NCBI RefSeq assembly: GCF_020164485.1 | Contig: NZ_JAIQZA010000022.1 | Span: forward strand, 1 to 64,000 | DNA from: Salegentibacter tibetensis | GTDB lineage: Bacteria > Bacteroidota > Bacteroidia > Flavobacteriales > Flavobacteriaceae | Direction of reading: 5' to 3' | DNA length: 64,000 nucleotides | The notes under the pieces: model-generated | Databases searched by the model: none | What the model saw: only the letters and a program-made list of their open reading frames with translations | What the model was told of the DNA's origin: nothing | Program-made: the position numbers and the translations under genes | In this document: in pieces, positions 33,795 to 43,031 of the stretch | Position numbering within the stretch: the first letter of the stretch is position 1 | How the letters are laid out: every line of letters begins with the position of its first letter

Positions 33795-34448
33795 TTATAA
33801 TTTCATCTCAGGGACATCGCCTTCTACAAGCAATTTTCCTTCTGTAGCCTTTTCAATTTCTTCTACACTAACCCCGGGAGCTCTTTCTAAAAGTTTAAAC
33901 CCATCTTTAGTAACTTCGATAACAGCAAGATTGGTTACAATCTTTGTTACGCAGGCAACTCCGGTTAAAGGTAATGAGCATTTTTTAAGCAGTTTGGAAT
34001 CCCCGGATTTATTGGTATGCATCATCGCCACGATTATATTTTCGGCACTGGCCACAAGGTCCATAGCACCACCCATACCTTTCACCATTTTACCCGGAAT
34101 TTTCCAGTTGGCAATATCACCGTTTTCGGCGACTTCCATCGCACCTAAAATAGTTAGATCTACGTGCTGCCCCCGGATCATCCCAAAACTCATCGCTGAA
34201 TCAAAAAAACTCGCACCGGGTAGTGCGGTTATGGTTTGTTTCCCTGCGTTGATGAGATCGGCGTCTTCTTCACCTTCAAAAGGAAATGGTCCCATTCCCA
34301 GGATTCCATTTTCACTCTGAAACTCAACTTCTATATCGTCACGAACAAAATTAGCTACAAGGGTGGGAATCCCAATTCCCAGATTCACATAATACCCGTC
34401 TTTCACCTCTTTTGCAATGCGTTTTGCTATTCCTTCTTTGTCTAACAT
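33795..34448 (-). CDS. scoB: 3-oxoacid CoA-transferase subunit B
   Basis: A 217-residue beta subunit of a heterodimeric family I CoA transferase, moving CoA from succinyl-CoA to acetoacetate or a similar acid in ketone-body and short-chain acid use. The catalytic Glu46 lies in EFQSENGILGMGPFP and the substrate loop in VNLGIGIPTLVANF. The partner subunit gene is at 34879-35580, separated by a four-helix-bundle gene rather than directly adjacent as in most genomes. Confidence 0.95.
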   Translation of the reverse strand: MLDKEGIAKRIAKEVKDGYYVNLGIGIPTLVANFVRDDIEVEFQSENGILGMGPFPFEGEEDADLINAGKQTITALPGASFFDSAMSFGMIRGQHVDLTILGAMEVAENGDIANWKIPGKMVKGMGGAMDLVASAENIIVAMMHTNKSGDSKLLKKCSLPLTGVACVTKIVTNLAVIEVTKDGFKLLERAPGVSVEEIEKATEGKLLVEGDVPEMKL

Positions 34449-34494
34449 AATTCAATTTGAAAATTTGATAAATCGTTGATTTGAAAATAGTCTC

Positions 34495-34848
34495 CTATCT
34501 TTTCTTAGCCGAACTTATAATTTTGGATGTTATTCTTACTATAGATGTTAATTCTAAAAAAAGTTGTTCGTCTGGATTTGGAAAATGCTCTGAAGCCTTG
34601 CAAAGTTTTAACCAATAAGTTGTTTCATCTGCTTCTTTGGCTGAAATTTTAAATTTATGGAAAAAGTCGGCATTACTCTCTGCATTCTGGGCTTCCCAAA
34701 CATTAGCCCCAATTGAAGTGCCACTTTTAAAAAGTTGAGAACACATTTCGTATTTATGCTTTGACCTTAATTCTTCTGAATAATCGATAATCTTCAGCGC
34801 AAAATCAAAAGTTTTTCCTACAATAATATTTTCTTTGTCGTTTCTCAT
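34495..34848 (-). CDS. Four-helix-bundle protein (23S rRNA intervening-sequence type)
   Basis: A 117-residue all-helical protein with the S23/four helix bundle signatures FALKIIDYSEEL, QLFKSGTSIGANVWEAQNAES, ADFFHKFKISAKEADETTYWLKL and LTSIVRITSKIISSAKK. The family was first found inside rRNA intervening sequences and is common as stand-alone genes in Bacteroidota; function not established. Here it sits between the two CoA-transferase genes, an insertion that separates subunits expected to be made in equal amounts. Confidence 0.9.
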   Translation of the reverse strand: MRNDKENIIVGKTFDFALKIIDYSEELRSKHKYEMCSQLFKSGTSIGANVWEAQNAESNADFFHKFKISAKEADETTYWLKLCKASEHFPNPDEQLFLELTSIVRITSKIISSAKKR

Positions 34849-34878
34849 AAACTTTCAAATTAAAATATTCTCAAATTT

Positions 34879-35580
34879 TCAAATTCGTTTTTGAACCGTT
34901 CTCTTTTCAATTCGTTTTTCGTAATTCTTTCCTTCAAAAATACGTTGTACAAAAATGCCTGGAATATGAATTTGATTGGGATCTAATTCTCCCGGTTCTA
35001 CCAGTTCTTCGACCTCAACAACAGTTATCTTTGCAGCTCCACACATTAGAGGATTAAAATTACGGGCAGTTCCTTTAAAAATAAGGTTTCCAGCTTTATC
35101 GCCTTTCCAGGCTTTTACGAAAGCAAAATCGGCTTTAAAGGCTTTTTCCAATACGTACATTTTCCCATCAAATTCGCGCGTTTCTTTAAACTGGGCAACC
35201 TCGGTACCGTAACCGGCAGGAGTATACATTGCAGGAAATCCCTGCTGCGCTGCCTGGCAACGAGCAGCTAGTGTTCCCTGCGGGATAAGTTCTACCTCCA
35301 GCTCTTCGCTAAGCATTTGCCGCTCAAACTCGTCGTTTTCCCCTACATAGGAGGAAACCATTTTATCTATTTGTTTTTTTTGAAGTAAAAGTCCGAGGCC
35401 AAAGTCGTCTACCCCGGCATTATTGGAAATACAGGTAAGACCTTTTACATTTAGACGCACAAGTTCTGAAATGGCGTTTTCGGGAATCCCGCTAAGGCCA
35501 AAGCCACCCAGCATAAACGTCATACCATCTTCTACGCCCTGCAAAGCATCCTTTACATTGGCTACAGTTTTTCTAATCAT
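34879..35580 (-). CDS. scoA: 3-oxoacid CoA-transferase subunit A
   Basis: A 233-residue alpha subunit of the CoA transferase. Family features are the N-terminal [19 protein letters not shown] glycine loop, [18 protein letters not shown], and the substrate-binding [20 protein letters not shown]. It pairs with ScoB encoded downstream. The catalytic glutamate is in the B subunit. First gene of the three-gene unit. Confidence 0.95.
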   Translation of the reverse strand: MIRKTVANVKDALQGVEDGMTFMLGGFGLSGIPENAISELVRLNVKGLTCISNNAGVDDFGLGLLLQKKQIDKMVSSYVGENDEFERQMLSEELEVELIPQGTLAARCQAAQQGFPAMYTPAGYGTEVAQFKETREFDGKMYVLEKAFKADFAFVKAWKGDKAGNLIFKGTARNFNPLMCGAAKITVVEVEELVEPGELDPNQIHIPGIFVQRIFEGKNYEKRIEKRTVQKRI

Positions 35581-35688
35581 CGGTATTTAAATTTTACCGA
35601 AAAATACGAAAATAAAAATGCTGCTACAATGCTTTTAGGCTGGTAGATTATATTTTTCTAAAAAATAATGGTAGAATTTTGCTAAATC

Positions 35689-38001
35689 TTAAAAATCAAG
35701 TTCATCTGGAAGGCTATCGTTTTGAGATTGATTCTCCCGATTATACCGATCACAATTTATTTCAATAGACAGGTTATCGGGTTTTGGAAACGCATCTTTC
35801 GAAACATCTAATTCTTCATCTGCATAAAGATCTTTCATATACATTCCCCAAATTGGCAGCGCCATAGTAGCACCCTGACCATAAGTCAAGTTTGGAAAAT
35901 GCACTGCCCGATCTTCGGCACCAACCCAAACGCCGGTTACGAGATTAGGGACCATTCCCATAAACCAACCATCACTTTGGTTTTGTGTAGTTCCGGTTTT
36001 ACCGGCAATAGGATTTTTGAAATCGTATGGATAACCCGTTACTCCTCGTTTGTAATGATCAAATTCTTTAGCATAAGTTCCACGTAAGCGAACCCCGGAG
36101 CCATTTTGAGTAACACCTTCTAAAAGGTTTACCGTAACATAAGCTGCTTCTTTACTTAGTACATCCCGGGTTTGCGGTACATGCTGATAAAGGACGGTTC
36201 CGTTTTTATCTTCTATTCTATTTACGATAACCGGCTTTACATAAACCCCTTCATTTACAAAAGTGCTGTAAGCCGAAACCATTTCAAAAAGACTCATATC
36301 TTCAGTTCCCAGGGCAATTGCGGGCCCATTAGAAAAGTTTTCAGTATCTACCCCCAGCTTTTTTACTAAGTCTAAAACCGGTCCCGGTCCTGTTTTGTCA
36401 ATTAACCTGGCTGTTACAGTATTCACCGATTGCGCCAGTGCATTTTTCAAACTTATCATTCCCTCATATTCCCCATCACTATTTGCCGGGGACCAATCTT
36501 TGACATTGCCGTATTTACCTTCTTCAATAGTAAATCTATTTTTAGGCATAATATCACAGGGAGAAAGTTTTAACTGATCTATTGCTGTAGCGTATACAAA
36601 AGGCTTAAATGTAGAACCCACCTGACGTTTTCCCTGTTTTACGTGATCGTATTTAAAATGCTTAAAGTTGGTACCCCCAACCCAGGCCCTAACTTCTCCT
36701 GTTTGAGGAGTCATAGACATTAAACCGGCCTGCAAAAATCCTTTGTAGTAAAAGATAGAGTCTTTAGGCGTCATAATGGTATCTTTTATACCATCCCAGG
36801 AAAAAACACGCATCCTGGTTTCCTTGTCGAAAGATGCCAGGATATCTTCTTCAGATTTTCCCTGATCTGTCATTTCTTTCCATCTTACCGATCGGCGCAT
36901 TGCGCTTCTCACTATCCCATCAACCTGTCCCTGGTCTATATCTCTAAACGGGGCGGTTTTATTATTTTTATTTTGCCTGTCAAATTCCTTCTGAAGATGG
37001 GAAATATGTTTTTCCACGGCAGTTTCAGCATATTGCTGCATTTTAGAATCTATGCTGGTATAAATTTTTAATCCGTCACGGTAAAGGCTATACTCAGTTC
37101 CATCTGGCTTTGGATTTTTCTCTATCCAGTCTCTCATAAACCCTTGCAGATAAACTCGAAAGTATGTCGCCATCCCTTCATCGTGGCCTTCCGGAGAAAA
37201 ATCAAGATCTAGCGGTAATTTCTGAAGTGAATCTTTTTCCTGCTCAGACAGATAACCATTTTTCTGCATTTGCACAAAAACCTGATTTCGACGTTGTTTT
37301 ACCATTTCCGGGCGGCGCACCGGATTATATAAAGCGGCATTTTTCAGCATTGCTACCAAAACTGCAGATTCTTCTATATTAAGGTTTTTAGCTTCTTTTC
37401 CGAAGTAAATCTTTGAAGCCGAACGAATTCCAACAGCCTGATACACAAAATCATATTTGTTGAAATACATAGTAATAATTTCTTCTTTCGTATACTGTCG
37501 TTCCAGTTTTATGGCGATATTCCACTCCTTTACTTTCTGCAAAATCCTGGCAAAAGGATTATTAGAAACATCATCAGTAAACAAAAGTTTAGAAAGCTGC
37601 TGTGTTATAGTACTTGCACCACCACGAGTTCCCAGGTAAAACGCCGCTCTAAGTGTTCCTTTTGCATCTATCCCGGCATGTTTATAAAACCGCTCATCTT
37701 CAGTAGCTACAAGGGCTTTAACGAGGTGGTCGGGAAGATCATCATATTTTATAGGCGTACGGTTTTCACTGTAATATTTTCCCAAGGTTTCCCCATCTGA
37801 AGAGAAAATTTCGGTAGCGAGGTTGGTCTCAGGATTTTCAAGCTGTTCAAAATCGGGCATTTTACCAAAAGCCCCCCAGCCTGCCATTAAGAAAATTAAA
37901 ACCACAGCTAATAATCCAATCCCAAAAGCTGTCCAAAATCCAATAATATAGGGGCTTTTAGAGGTTTTGGTCTTTTGCTGCTTCTTTTTTGTTCCGGCCA
38001 T
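35689..38001 (-). CDS. Penicillin-binding protein 1A-type transglycosylase/transpeptidase
   Basis: A bifunctional peptidoglycan synthase of 770 residues. A short cytoplasmic tail and membrane helix (about 19-42) precede the GT51 domain, with catalytic Glu in ATEDERFYKHAGID (about 99-112) and GASTITQQLSKLLF. The transpeptidase domain has SxxK as STFK in KRQVGSTFKPFVYA, SVN in ALAQSVNTVTARL, and KTG in PIAGKTGTTQNQSDGWFMG. All active residues are present. GldH and RicT follow upstream on the same strand; I recall this linkage as conserved in Flavobacteriia. Confidence 0.95.
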   Translation of the reverse strand: MAGTKKKQQKTKTSKSPYIIGFWTAFGIGLLAVVLIFLMAGWGAFGKMPDFEQLENPETNLATEIFSSDGETLGKYYSENRTPIKYDDLPDHLVKALVATEDERFYKHAGIDAKGTLRAAFYLGTRGGASTITQQLSKLLFTDDVSNNPFARILQKVKEWNIAIKLERQYTKEEIITMYFNKYDFVYQAVGIRSASKIYFGKEAKNLNIEESAVLVAMLKNAALYNPVRRPEMVKQRRNQVFVQMQKNGYLSEQEKDSLQKLPLDLDFSPEGHDEGMATYFRVYLQGFMRDWIEKNPKPDGTEYSLYRDGLKIYTSIDSKMQQYAETAVEKHISHLQKEFDRQNKNNKTAPFRDIDQGQVDGIVRSAMRRSVRWKEMTDQGKSEEDILASFDKETRMRVFSWDGIKDTIMTPKDSIFYYKGFLQAGLMSMTPQTGEVRAWVGGTNFKHFKYDHVKQGKRQVGSTFKPFVYATAIDQLKLSPCDIMPKNRFTIEEGKYGNVKDWSPANSDGEYEGMISLKNALAQSVNTVTARLIDKTGPGPVLDLVKKLGVDTENFSNGPAIALGTEDMSLFEMVSAYSTFVNEGVYVKPVIVNRIEDKNGTVLYQHVPQTRDVLSKEAAYVTVNLLEGVTQNGSGVRLRGTYAKEFDHYKRGVTGYPYDFKNPIAGKTGTTQNQSDGWFMGMVPNLVTGVWVGAEDRAVHFPNLTYGQGATMALPIWGMYMKDLYADEELDVSKDAFPKPDNLSIEINCDRYNRENQSQNDSLPDELDF

Positions 38002-38014
38002 TTTAATTTAAATA

Positions 38015-38506
38015 TTATTGCAGGTCCTTTTCTATCCTGAAACCTACGTGGGTAATTCCTTCTAAATTTTCTATTCCTTCCACCTCGTCGTTTTTGCGCA
38101 TTGCCTGTTTAATGGCAATTCTATATTCGCCGGGTTCAGTAAAACTCACATTTTCTTTATACCAGAGTTTACTTTCCTTTACATCACCAAAACCCGTACC
38201 AAGCCATTTGCCATCGGGTGCTGCCATTTCATATTCCAGGGTATCGGTTATCACTTTCCCTTGCGGAAATCGCATTTCGGTAATTAAAAACAGGTTCCTG
38301 TAATTATAATCTTTGTTATTCCTAATATTTATAAACAGGTTATAATTTTGCAAAGAATCCAAATCTCCCAGTTTAAAAACCAAAGTAGAATCTTTTTCCC
38401 AGCCCCCTGTTATTGGTTTATATTCATCATAAACCCGCTTTTTATCACAGGAAGTCAGTAAGGCAAAAGCACCAATAAAAATTAAAAAGACACCAGCTTT
38501 ACGCAT
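38015..38506 (-). CDS. gldH: Gliding-motility lipoprotein GldH
   Basis: A 163-residue lipoprotein needed for gliding in Flavobacterium johnsoniae. The N-terminus MRKAGVFLIFIGAFALLTSC is a lipoprotein signal with lipobox LTSC. The mature part has EYKPITGGWEKDSTLVF and SLQNYNLFINIRNNKDYNY, typical of GldH. The frame extends upstream to 38581, but the ATG at 38506 overlaps the ricT stop by eight bases and gives a proper signal sequence. Other gld genes are elsewhere. Confidence 0.92.
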   Translation of the reverse strand: MRKAGVFLIFIGAFALLTSCDKKRVYDEYKPITGGWEKDSTLVFKLGDLDSLQNYNLFINIRNNKDYNYRNLFLITEMRFPQGKVITDTLEYEMAAPDGKWLGTGFGDVKESKLWYKENVSFTEPGEYRIAIKQAMRKNDEVEGIENLEGITHVGFRIEKDLQ

Positions 38507-39659
38507 TATTCGAAGGTTTTCCTTTACGTTTTCTTCGTTTTTTTGACTTGTGTTTTTTATGCTGGCCTTTGGGCTTATCAAAACGTGTTAAACTATCCTG
38601 CCCAACCACATTGTTGAAATCCCGTTTTTCTTCCAACTGAATTTGCACCTCAAACTCCTCAAGGCTAGCAACATCTTCTTTCTTACGATTTGAAGCTATA
38701 ATCTTATTCGCTTGCTCTGCTGTTAATTGATGCCAGTTCATCCACTCCCCCTCATAGGCATACCAAAGTACACCTTTAAAAATGTCAATTTTTTGGCAAA
38801 CGGCAGTTCCCTTTTTGGTAAAAAGTTTGGTGTCGGTTCGCGGAAAAGTCTTTAAGGCTTCCAGATAAGAATCGAGCTCATAGTTAAGACAGCATTTTAA
38901 CTTTCCACATTGTCCAGCTAACTTTTGCGGATTTAAAGATAATTGCTGATATCTCGCTGCAGAAGTACTTACGGATCTAAAATCTGTAAGCCAGGTAGAA
39001 CAACATAGTTCACGACCGCAAGAGCCAATTCCGCCAAGGCGGGCTGCTTCCTGACGCAAACCAATTTGCCGCATTTCTATTCGGGTATTAAATTCCCTCG
39101 CAAATTCCTTGATTAACTGACGAAAATCTACACGATCATCGGCCGTATAATAAAACGTAGCTTTTGAAGCATCTCCCTGAAATTCAATATCGCTAATCTT
39201 CATACTTAGATTAAGCCTAATTGCGATCTCTCTGGCTCTTTTCTTTATTGCTTCTTCCCTATTTCGAACTTCCTCCCAAACGTCAATATCTTTTTGAGTG
39301 GCTTTTCGGTATATTTTAAGTACTTCCTCGCTATCGGGTTTAACTTTTTTCTTTTTCATTTGTACTCTTACCAGTTCCCCGGTAAGACTCACCATACCTA
39401 CATCGTGACCGGGAGAAGCTTCAACAGCCACTGCATCGCCCATACTGAGGCTTAGGTTTTCTTCATTTTTGAAAAAGTGTTTTCTTCCGTTTTTAAAACG
39501 AACTTCTACGTAATTGAAAGGTTCTATCCCGTTAGGCATAGACATATTTGCAAGCCAATCGAATACAGAAAGTTTATTGCAGGAATCTGTACCACAGGTC
39601 CCGTTGTTTTTGCATCCTTTAGGCGTTCCGTCTTTGGTTGAGCAACTGCTACAAGCCAT
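38499..39659 (-). CDS. ricT: PSP1-domain protein, RicT/YaaT-like
   Basis: A 386-residue protein with a Cys-rich N-terminus (MACSSCSTKDGTPKGCKNNG, six Cys within 30 residues), a PSP1 domain (about 100-190) and a second cluster with CGRELCCSTWL and CGKLKCCLNYE. In Bacillus RicT is part of a Ric complex that carries iron-sulfur clusters and guides RNase Y cleavage. The C-terminus is Lys/Arg-rich (KKHKSKKRRKRKGK), likely RNA-binding. Overlaps gldH, so the two are co-translated. Confidence 0.92.
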   Translation of the reverse strand: MACSSCSTKDGTPKGCKNNGTCGTDSCNKLSVFDWLANMSMPNGIEPFNYVEVRFKNGRKHFFKNEENLSLSMGDAVAVEASPGHDVGMVSLTGELVRVQMKKKKVKPDSEEVLKIYRKATQKDIDVWEEVRNREEAIKKRAREIAIRLNLSMKISDIEFQGDASKATFYYTADDRVDFRQLIKEFAREFNTRIEMRQIGLRQEAARLGGIGSCGRELCCSTWLTDFRSVSTSAARYQQLSLNPQKLAGQCGKLKCCLNYELDSYLEALKTFPRTDTKLFTKKGTAVCQKIDIFKGVLWYAYEGEWMNWHQLTAEQANKIIASNRKKEDVASLEEFEVQIQLEEKRDFNNVVGQDSLTRFDKPKGQHKKHKSKKRRKRKGKPSNNA

Positions 39660-39734
39660 AAATATTTATATGTTGTAAGTCTTGCAAATTGCTTTGCAGA
39701 CTTTTAGGTTTATATTGAGTTTCTAATCAAGAAC

Positions 39735-39826
39735 CTCGGGGTAATCCCGAGAGTTATGATACAAAAATTTATTAATTAGAACAGAGGCAAGCCTCCGAAC
39801 AATTAAATCTCGATTATCGAGTAAAT
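39735..39826. repeat. Dispersed palindromic repeat, copy 2
   Basis: It repeats the order of copy 1 (3549-3662): a first hairpin CTCGGG/CCCGAG (39735-39751), GAGGC-AA-GCCTC (39784-39795) and CTCGAT-T-ATCGAG (39809-39821), ending in the same 24-nt core (39803-39826). The copy lacks the 20-odd-base extension of the middle hairpin. It lies between ricT and trhO; otherwise the gap 39660-39866 is empty. Confidence 0.75.
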
Positions 39827-39866
39827 ATACCAATATTAATTGGCACTCCCTTTTTAGAACGCTGTG

Positions 39867-40898
39867 TTAACTTTTATATTTTAAAACCTCAGAACGTCCT
39901 TTTTTAAATATTTTATTGCTGTTTCCTTTTCCTTTTCGCAAGGCTTTTTGCTCTTCGTAAGGTAAAGCAGCAATCTCCATACAATCTTTAGAACAGCAAT
40001 TATTCATTTTTTCTGCACATTCCTCACACTGAATAAAAAGCAAATGACAGGCTTCGTTAGCGCAATTCACATGCTTATCGCAAGGTTTACCACATTGGTG
40101 ACAATGCGCGATCACTTCTTCTGAAATCTGCTCGGAACGACGATGATCAAAAACGAAGTTCTTTCCTATAAATTTATTTTCCAGTTCCTGTTTTTCAACC
40201 TGTCGGGCATATTCAATAATACCGCCTTCCAACTGATATACATTTTTAAAACCTTTATGCTTATAATAAGCACTGGCCTTTTCGCAACGAATTCCACCGG
40301 TGCAGTACATTACCAAATTTTTATCTTCTTTATAATCTTTAAGATCGTCTTCTATAATTGGCAAGGAATCCCTAAACGTATCCACGTCTGGAGTAATCGC
40401 ACCCTGAAAATGACCAATTTCACTTTCATAATGGTTACGCATATCTACCAAAACGGTATTAGGGTCACTAATAAGTTCGTTGAACTTTATCGCATCTACA
40501 TGCACCCCTTTATTGGTAACATCAAAAGTACTGTCATTAAGTCCGTCGGCAACGATTTTTTTACGCACTTTCACCTTCAGCTTTAAAAAGGCCTTAGCGT
40601 CATGTTCTATGGCAATATTCAGCCTAACGCCCTCAAGAAAATAAATATTATCTATAAATTCTTTAAATTCTTCAAATCGTTTGGCCGGAACCGAGAGTTG
40701 GGCATTGATCCCTTCGTGGGCAACGTAGATGCGACCAAGAACATCCATTTGGTCCCAGGCGATAAAAAGGTGATTTCTGAATAAGTGTGGATTGCCAATT
40801 TTGGCATAGGCATAAAAAGAGAGCGTTAAACGGTCTTCTCCCGCTTCGTCTATAAGTGCTTCCCTCTCTTTAGCGCTTAATTTATTGTACAGTTGCAT
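39867..40898 (-). CDS. trhO: tRNA uridine(34) hydroxylase TrhO (rhodanese family)
   Basis: A 343-residue protein of the YceA/TrhO family, which hydroxylates U34 of certain tRNAs on the way to cmo5U/mo5U. It has an N-terminal acylphosphatase-like part (about 25-100) and a rhodanese domain (about 130-235) with the active Cys in VMYCTGGIRCEKASAY. A C-terminal Cys-rich tail follows (CHQCGKPCDKHVNCAN and CCSKDC). The tail with eight or more Cys could bind metal and is typical of the longer family form. Confidence 0.94.
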   Translation of the reverse strand: MQLYNKLSAKEREALIDEAGEDRLTLSFYAYAKIGNPHLFRNHLFIAWDQMDVLGRIYVAHEGINAQLSVPAKRFEEFKEFIDNIYFLEGVRLNIAIEHDAKAFLKLKVKVRKKIVADGLNDSTFDVTNKGVHVDAIKFNELISDPNTVLVDMRNHYESEIGHFQGAITPDVDTFRDSLPIIEDDLKDYKEDKNLVMYCTGGIRCEKASAYYKHKGFKNVYQLEGGIIEYARQVEKQELENKFIGKNFVFDHRRSEQISEEVIAHCHQCGKPCDKHVNCANEACHLLFIQCEECAEKMNNCCSKDCMEIAALPYEEQKALRKGKGNSNKIFKKGRSEVLKYKS

Positions 40899-40960
40899 GC
40901 TATACCAATGTTAAGGTTAAAGAAAAATTTTTGCAAAGATACGTTTAAATTCCAAGGAAG

Positions 40961-41270
40961 AAAAAATGCCCTGAAAAGTCTATTCCCAGGGCATTTTTTG
41001 TGTGGCTAATTCGGTTTGTAATCTTTTTTACTTTGTTTCATAAATTAGATTTTTAAATTCTAGCCACCATCTACCCGGCAATTAACATTCAGCAAAATAA
41101 TTACTGAAGTGCTACAACCGGGCATAAACAGACTTTTTCTCAAAAATCTCATAGGCAGGGTTAATTTTTAAAATTTCTGTTTAAATAACTACCAGGGAGC
41201 AAGCTCTCAAGGCATTAGATTGAGAAATTCAAAACACTTCAAAACAAGCGTAATCGTATTCTAAATCTCT
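40961..41270 (-). ncRNA. Candidate structured non-coding RNA upstream of recA
   Basis: The 467-bp gap between divergent trhO and recA has no ORF. On the minus strand a -7 box TACTTTTG (41281-41274) would start an RNA near 41267. Four successive stems follow: AAACAGA/TCTGTTT (41126-41132 with 41176-41182), CCCGG/CCGGG (41074-41078 with 41118-41122) enclosing TTCAG/CTGAA, GTGGCTA/TAGCCAC (41002-41008 with 41061-41067), and a terminator AAAATGCCCTG/CAGGGCATTTT (40961-40999) with a T-run. The length of about 300 nt and closing terminator argue for an independent RNA. The 6S-Flavo family is one possibility; I cannot test it. Confidence 0.5.
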
Positions 41271-41365
41271 CTTCAAAAGTAAATATACAAAAGCCGCGCA
41301 TATAAAATTGTGATGCAGGAAAACTTATAGTAATTTAGCAACTCTCTAAATAGATTATTCAAATT

Positions 41366-42382
41366 ATGAGCAACGATAAAGAAAAAGAAGCAAAATTAAA
41401 AGCCTTAAAGCTTACCCTGGATAAAATGGATAAAACCTACGGAAAGGGTACCGTAATGAAAATGAGCGACCAGGCCATATCTGATGTAGATGCAATTTCT
41501 ACCGGTTCCTTAGGTTTAGATTTGGCGATGGGCGTTGGAGGCTATCCAAGAGGTAGGGTTATTGAAATCTATGGACCAGAATCTTCGGGTAAAACAACTT
41601 TAACTTTACACGCAATAGCCGAAGCCCAGCAGAAAGGAGGTATTGCTGCCTTTATTGATGCAGAACACGCTTTTGATCGTACTTATGCAGAAAATCTAGG
41701 TATAGATATTGAAAACCTTATTATCTCACAACCGGATAACGGAGAACAGGCTCTGGAGATCACCGATAACCTGATACGTTCGGGAGCTATAGATATTATC
41801 GTGATAGATTCGGTTGCGGCTCTTACTCCAAAGAGTGAGATTGAAGGAGAGATGGGAGATTCAAAAATGGGGTTACACGCCCGTTTAATGTCTCAGGCCC
41901 TTAGAAAACTCACATCTTCTATTAGTAAAACCAACTGTACCGTAATCTTTATTAACCAGCTTAGGGAAAAGATTGGGGTGATGTTTGGAAACCCAGAAAC
42001 TACAACCGGTGGTAACGCACTTAAGTTTTATGCTTCGGTTCGTTTAGATATTAGACGTTCTACGCAAATAAAAGACAGCAACAGCAATGTTATGGGTAAT
42101 AAAACCCGTGTGAAAGTGGTAAAAAATAAAGTAGCACCACCATTTAAAATGGCTGAATTCGACATTATGTATGGCGAAGGAATTTCTAAAATTGGTGAAA
42201 TAATAGATATAGGTGTAGACTATGAGATCGTGAAGAAAAGCGGCTCCTGGTTTAGCTACGAAGACACTAAACTAGGTCAGGGTCGTGACGCGGTAAAAAT
42301 ACTTCTAAAAGATAATCCCGATTTAATGGAAGAACTTGAAGAAAAAATCAAGAACGCTATTAAAGTTGCTAAAGAAGCTTAA
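41366..42382 (+). CDS. recA: Recombinase RecA
   Basis: A 338-residue recombinase for homologous repair and SOS induction. It has Walker [12 protein letters not shown], Walker B-like [20 protein letters not shown], loop L1 with [14 protein letters not shown] and loop L2 with [22 protein letters not shown]. All core residues are in place; the acidic C-terminal tail is short. No LexA box can be claimed. A terminator follows at 42445-42470. Confidence 0.98.
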   Translation: MSNDKEKEAKLKALKLTLDKMDKTYGKGTVMKMSDQAISDVDAISTGSLGLDLAMGVGGYPRGRVIEIYGPESSGKTTLTLHAIAEAQQKGGIAAFIDAEHAFDRTYAENLGIDIENLIISQPDNGEQALEITDNLIRSGAIDIIVIDSVAALTPKSEIEGEMGDSKMGLHARLMSQALRKLTSSISKTNCTVIFINQLREKIGVMFGNPETTTGGNALKFYASVRLDIRRSTQIKDSNSNVMGNKTRVKVVKNKVAPPFKMAEFDIMYGEGISKIGEIIDIGVDYEIVKKSGSWFSYEDTKLGQGRDAVKILLKDNPDLMEELEEKIKNAIKVAKEA

Positions 42383-42444
42383 AATCAAGCATTTGGTCAC
42401 GATAGTTTAATAGTATTTTCAAATTAAGATAATGTCAAAGTCTT

Positions 42445-42470
42445 AAAAATCCCTTAAAAAAGGGATTTTT
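42445..42470 (+). terminator. Intrinsic terminator after recA
   Basis: AAATCCCTT pairs with AAGGGATTT around a short A-loop and runs into TTTT. It lies about 65 bases after the recA stop codon. Confidence 0.8.
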
Positions 42471-42540
42471 TTGATTCTGGACGCAACCATTTCTATAAAG
42501 TTGCATCTATGAAGTAGATAACCCTAATAATATATCTGAA

Positions 42541-43020
42541 ATGAAAAGAATTGCCATATTAATAGTACTGGCCCTAAGCCTGTCCAGCTGTAGTAATGAT
42601 GATGATGGCCCTAATGTAAATTATGACTTCGCAAAAATAACCAATGCAGACCTCCCCGGTTTTTTTGAAGTTGGCGAAAGTTATGATCTGGAAATAAGTT
42701 ACGAGTTGCCCAACGCCTGTCACAGTTTCATCACCTTTGATTTCGATGAATACACCGATGAAGAAAATGACTCTACCTATGTTATAGAAATTTATGCGGT
42801 AACTTCTTATGATGCCAATCTAACAGAATGTACAGAGGAAGGAAGTTTAAATGAGTCTAAAACTATTAGAGATCTGCGAATTACCAGTGAAAATTACAAC
42901 AATTACCAATTTAAGCTCCTTACAGGTTTTGATGAGGATGAAGAAGCAGAATTTTTAATCGTTGATGTTCCGGTGGGAGAACCGGAGCCGGAAACACCAG
43001 AAGAGAATACTAACGAATAA
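42541..43020 (+). CDS. Lipoprotein, probably surface-exposed, in the sigma-factor operon
   Basis: A 159-residue lipoprotein with signal MKRIAILIVLALSLSSC. The acidic stretch directly after the lipid-bearing cysteine (SNDDDG) resembles the lipoprotein export signal that sends Bacteroidota lipoproteins to the cell surface. The mature part is very acidic and beta-rich, has two further Cys (in ELPNACHSF and NLTECTEEG, maybe a disulfide), and ends in a Pro/Glu tail. No family recognised. The ECF sigma gene starts 11 bases downstream. Confidence 0.8.
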   Translation: MKRIAILIVLALSLSSCSNDDDGPNVNYDFAKITNADLPGFFEVGESYDLEISYELPNACHSFITFDFDEYTDEENDSTYVIEIYAVTSYDANLTECTEEGSLNESKTIRDLRITSENYNNYQFKLLTGFDEDEEAEFLIVDVPVGEPEPETPEENTNE

Positions 43021-43031
43021 CAACTAAGTTA

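Noticed and set aside
38507-38581. Longer N-terminus for GldH
   Set aside because: It would overlap ricT by 83 bases and bury the lipoprotein signal inside the protein; the ATG at 38506 gives a clean lipobox.
40143-40586. 147-codon plus-strand ORF opposite trhO
   Set aside because: Fully antisense to the rhodanese domain; no motif and no promoter.
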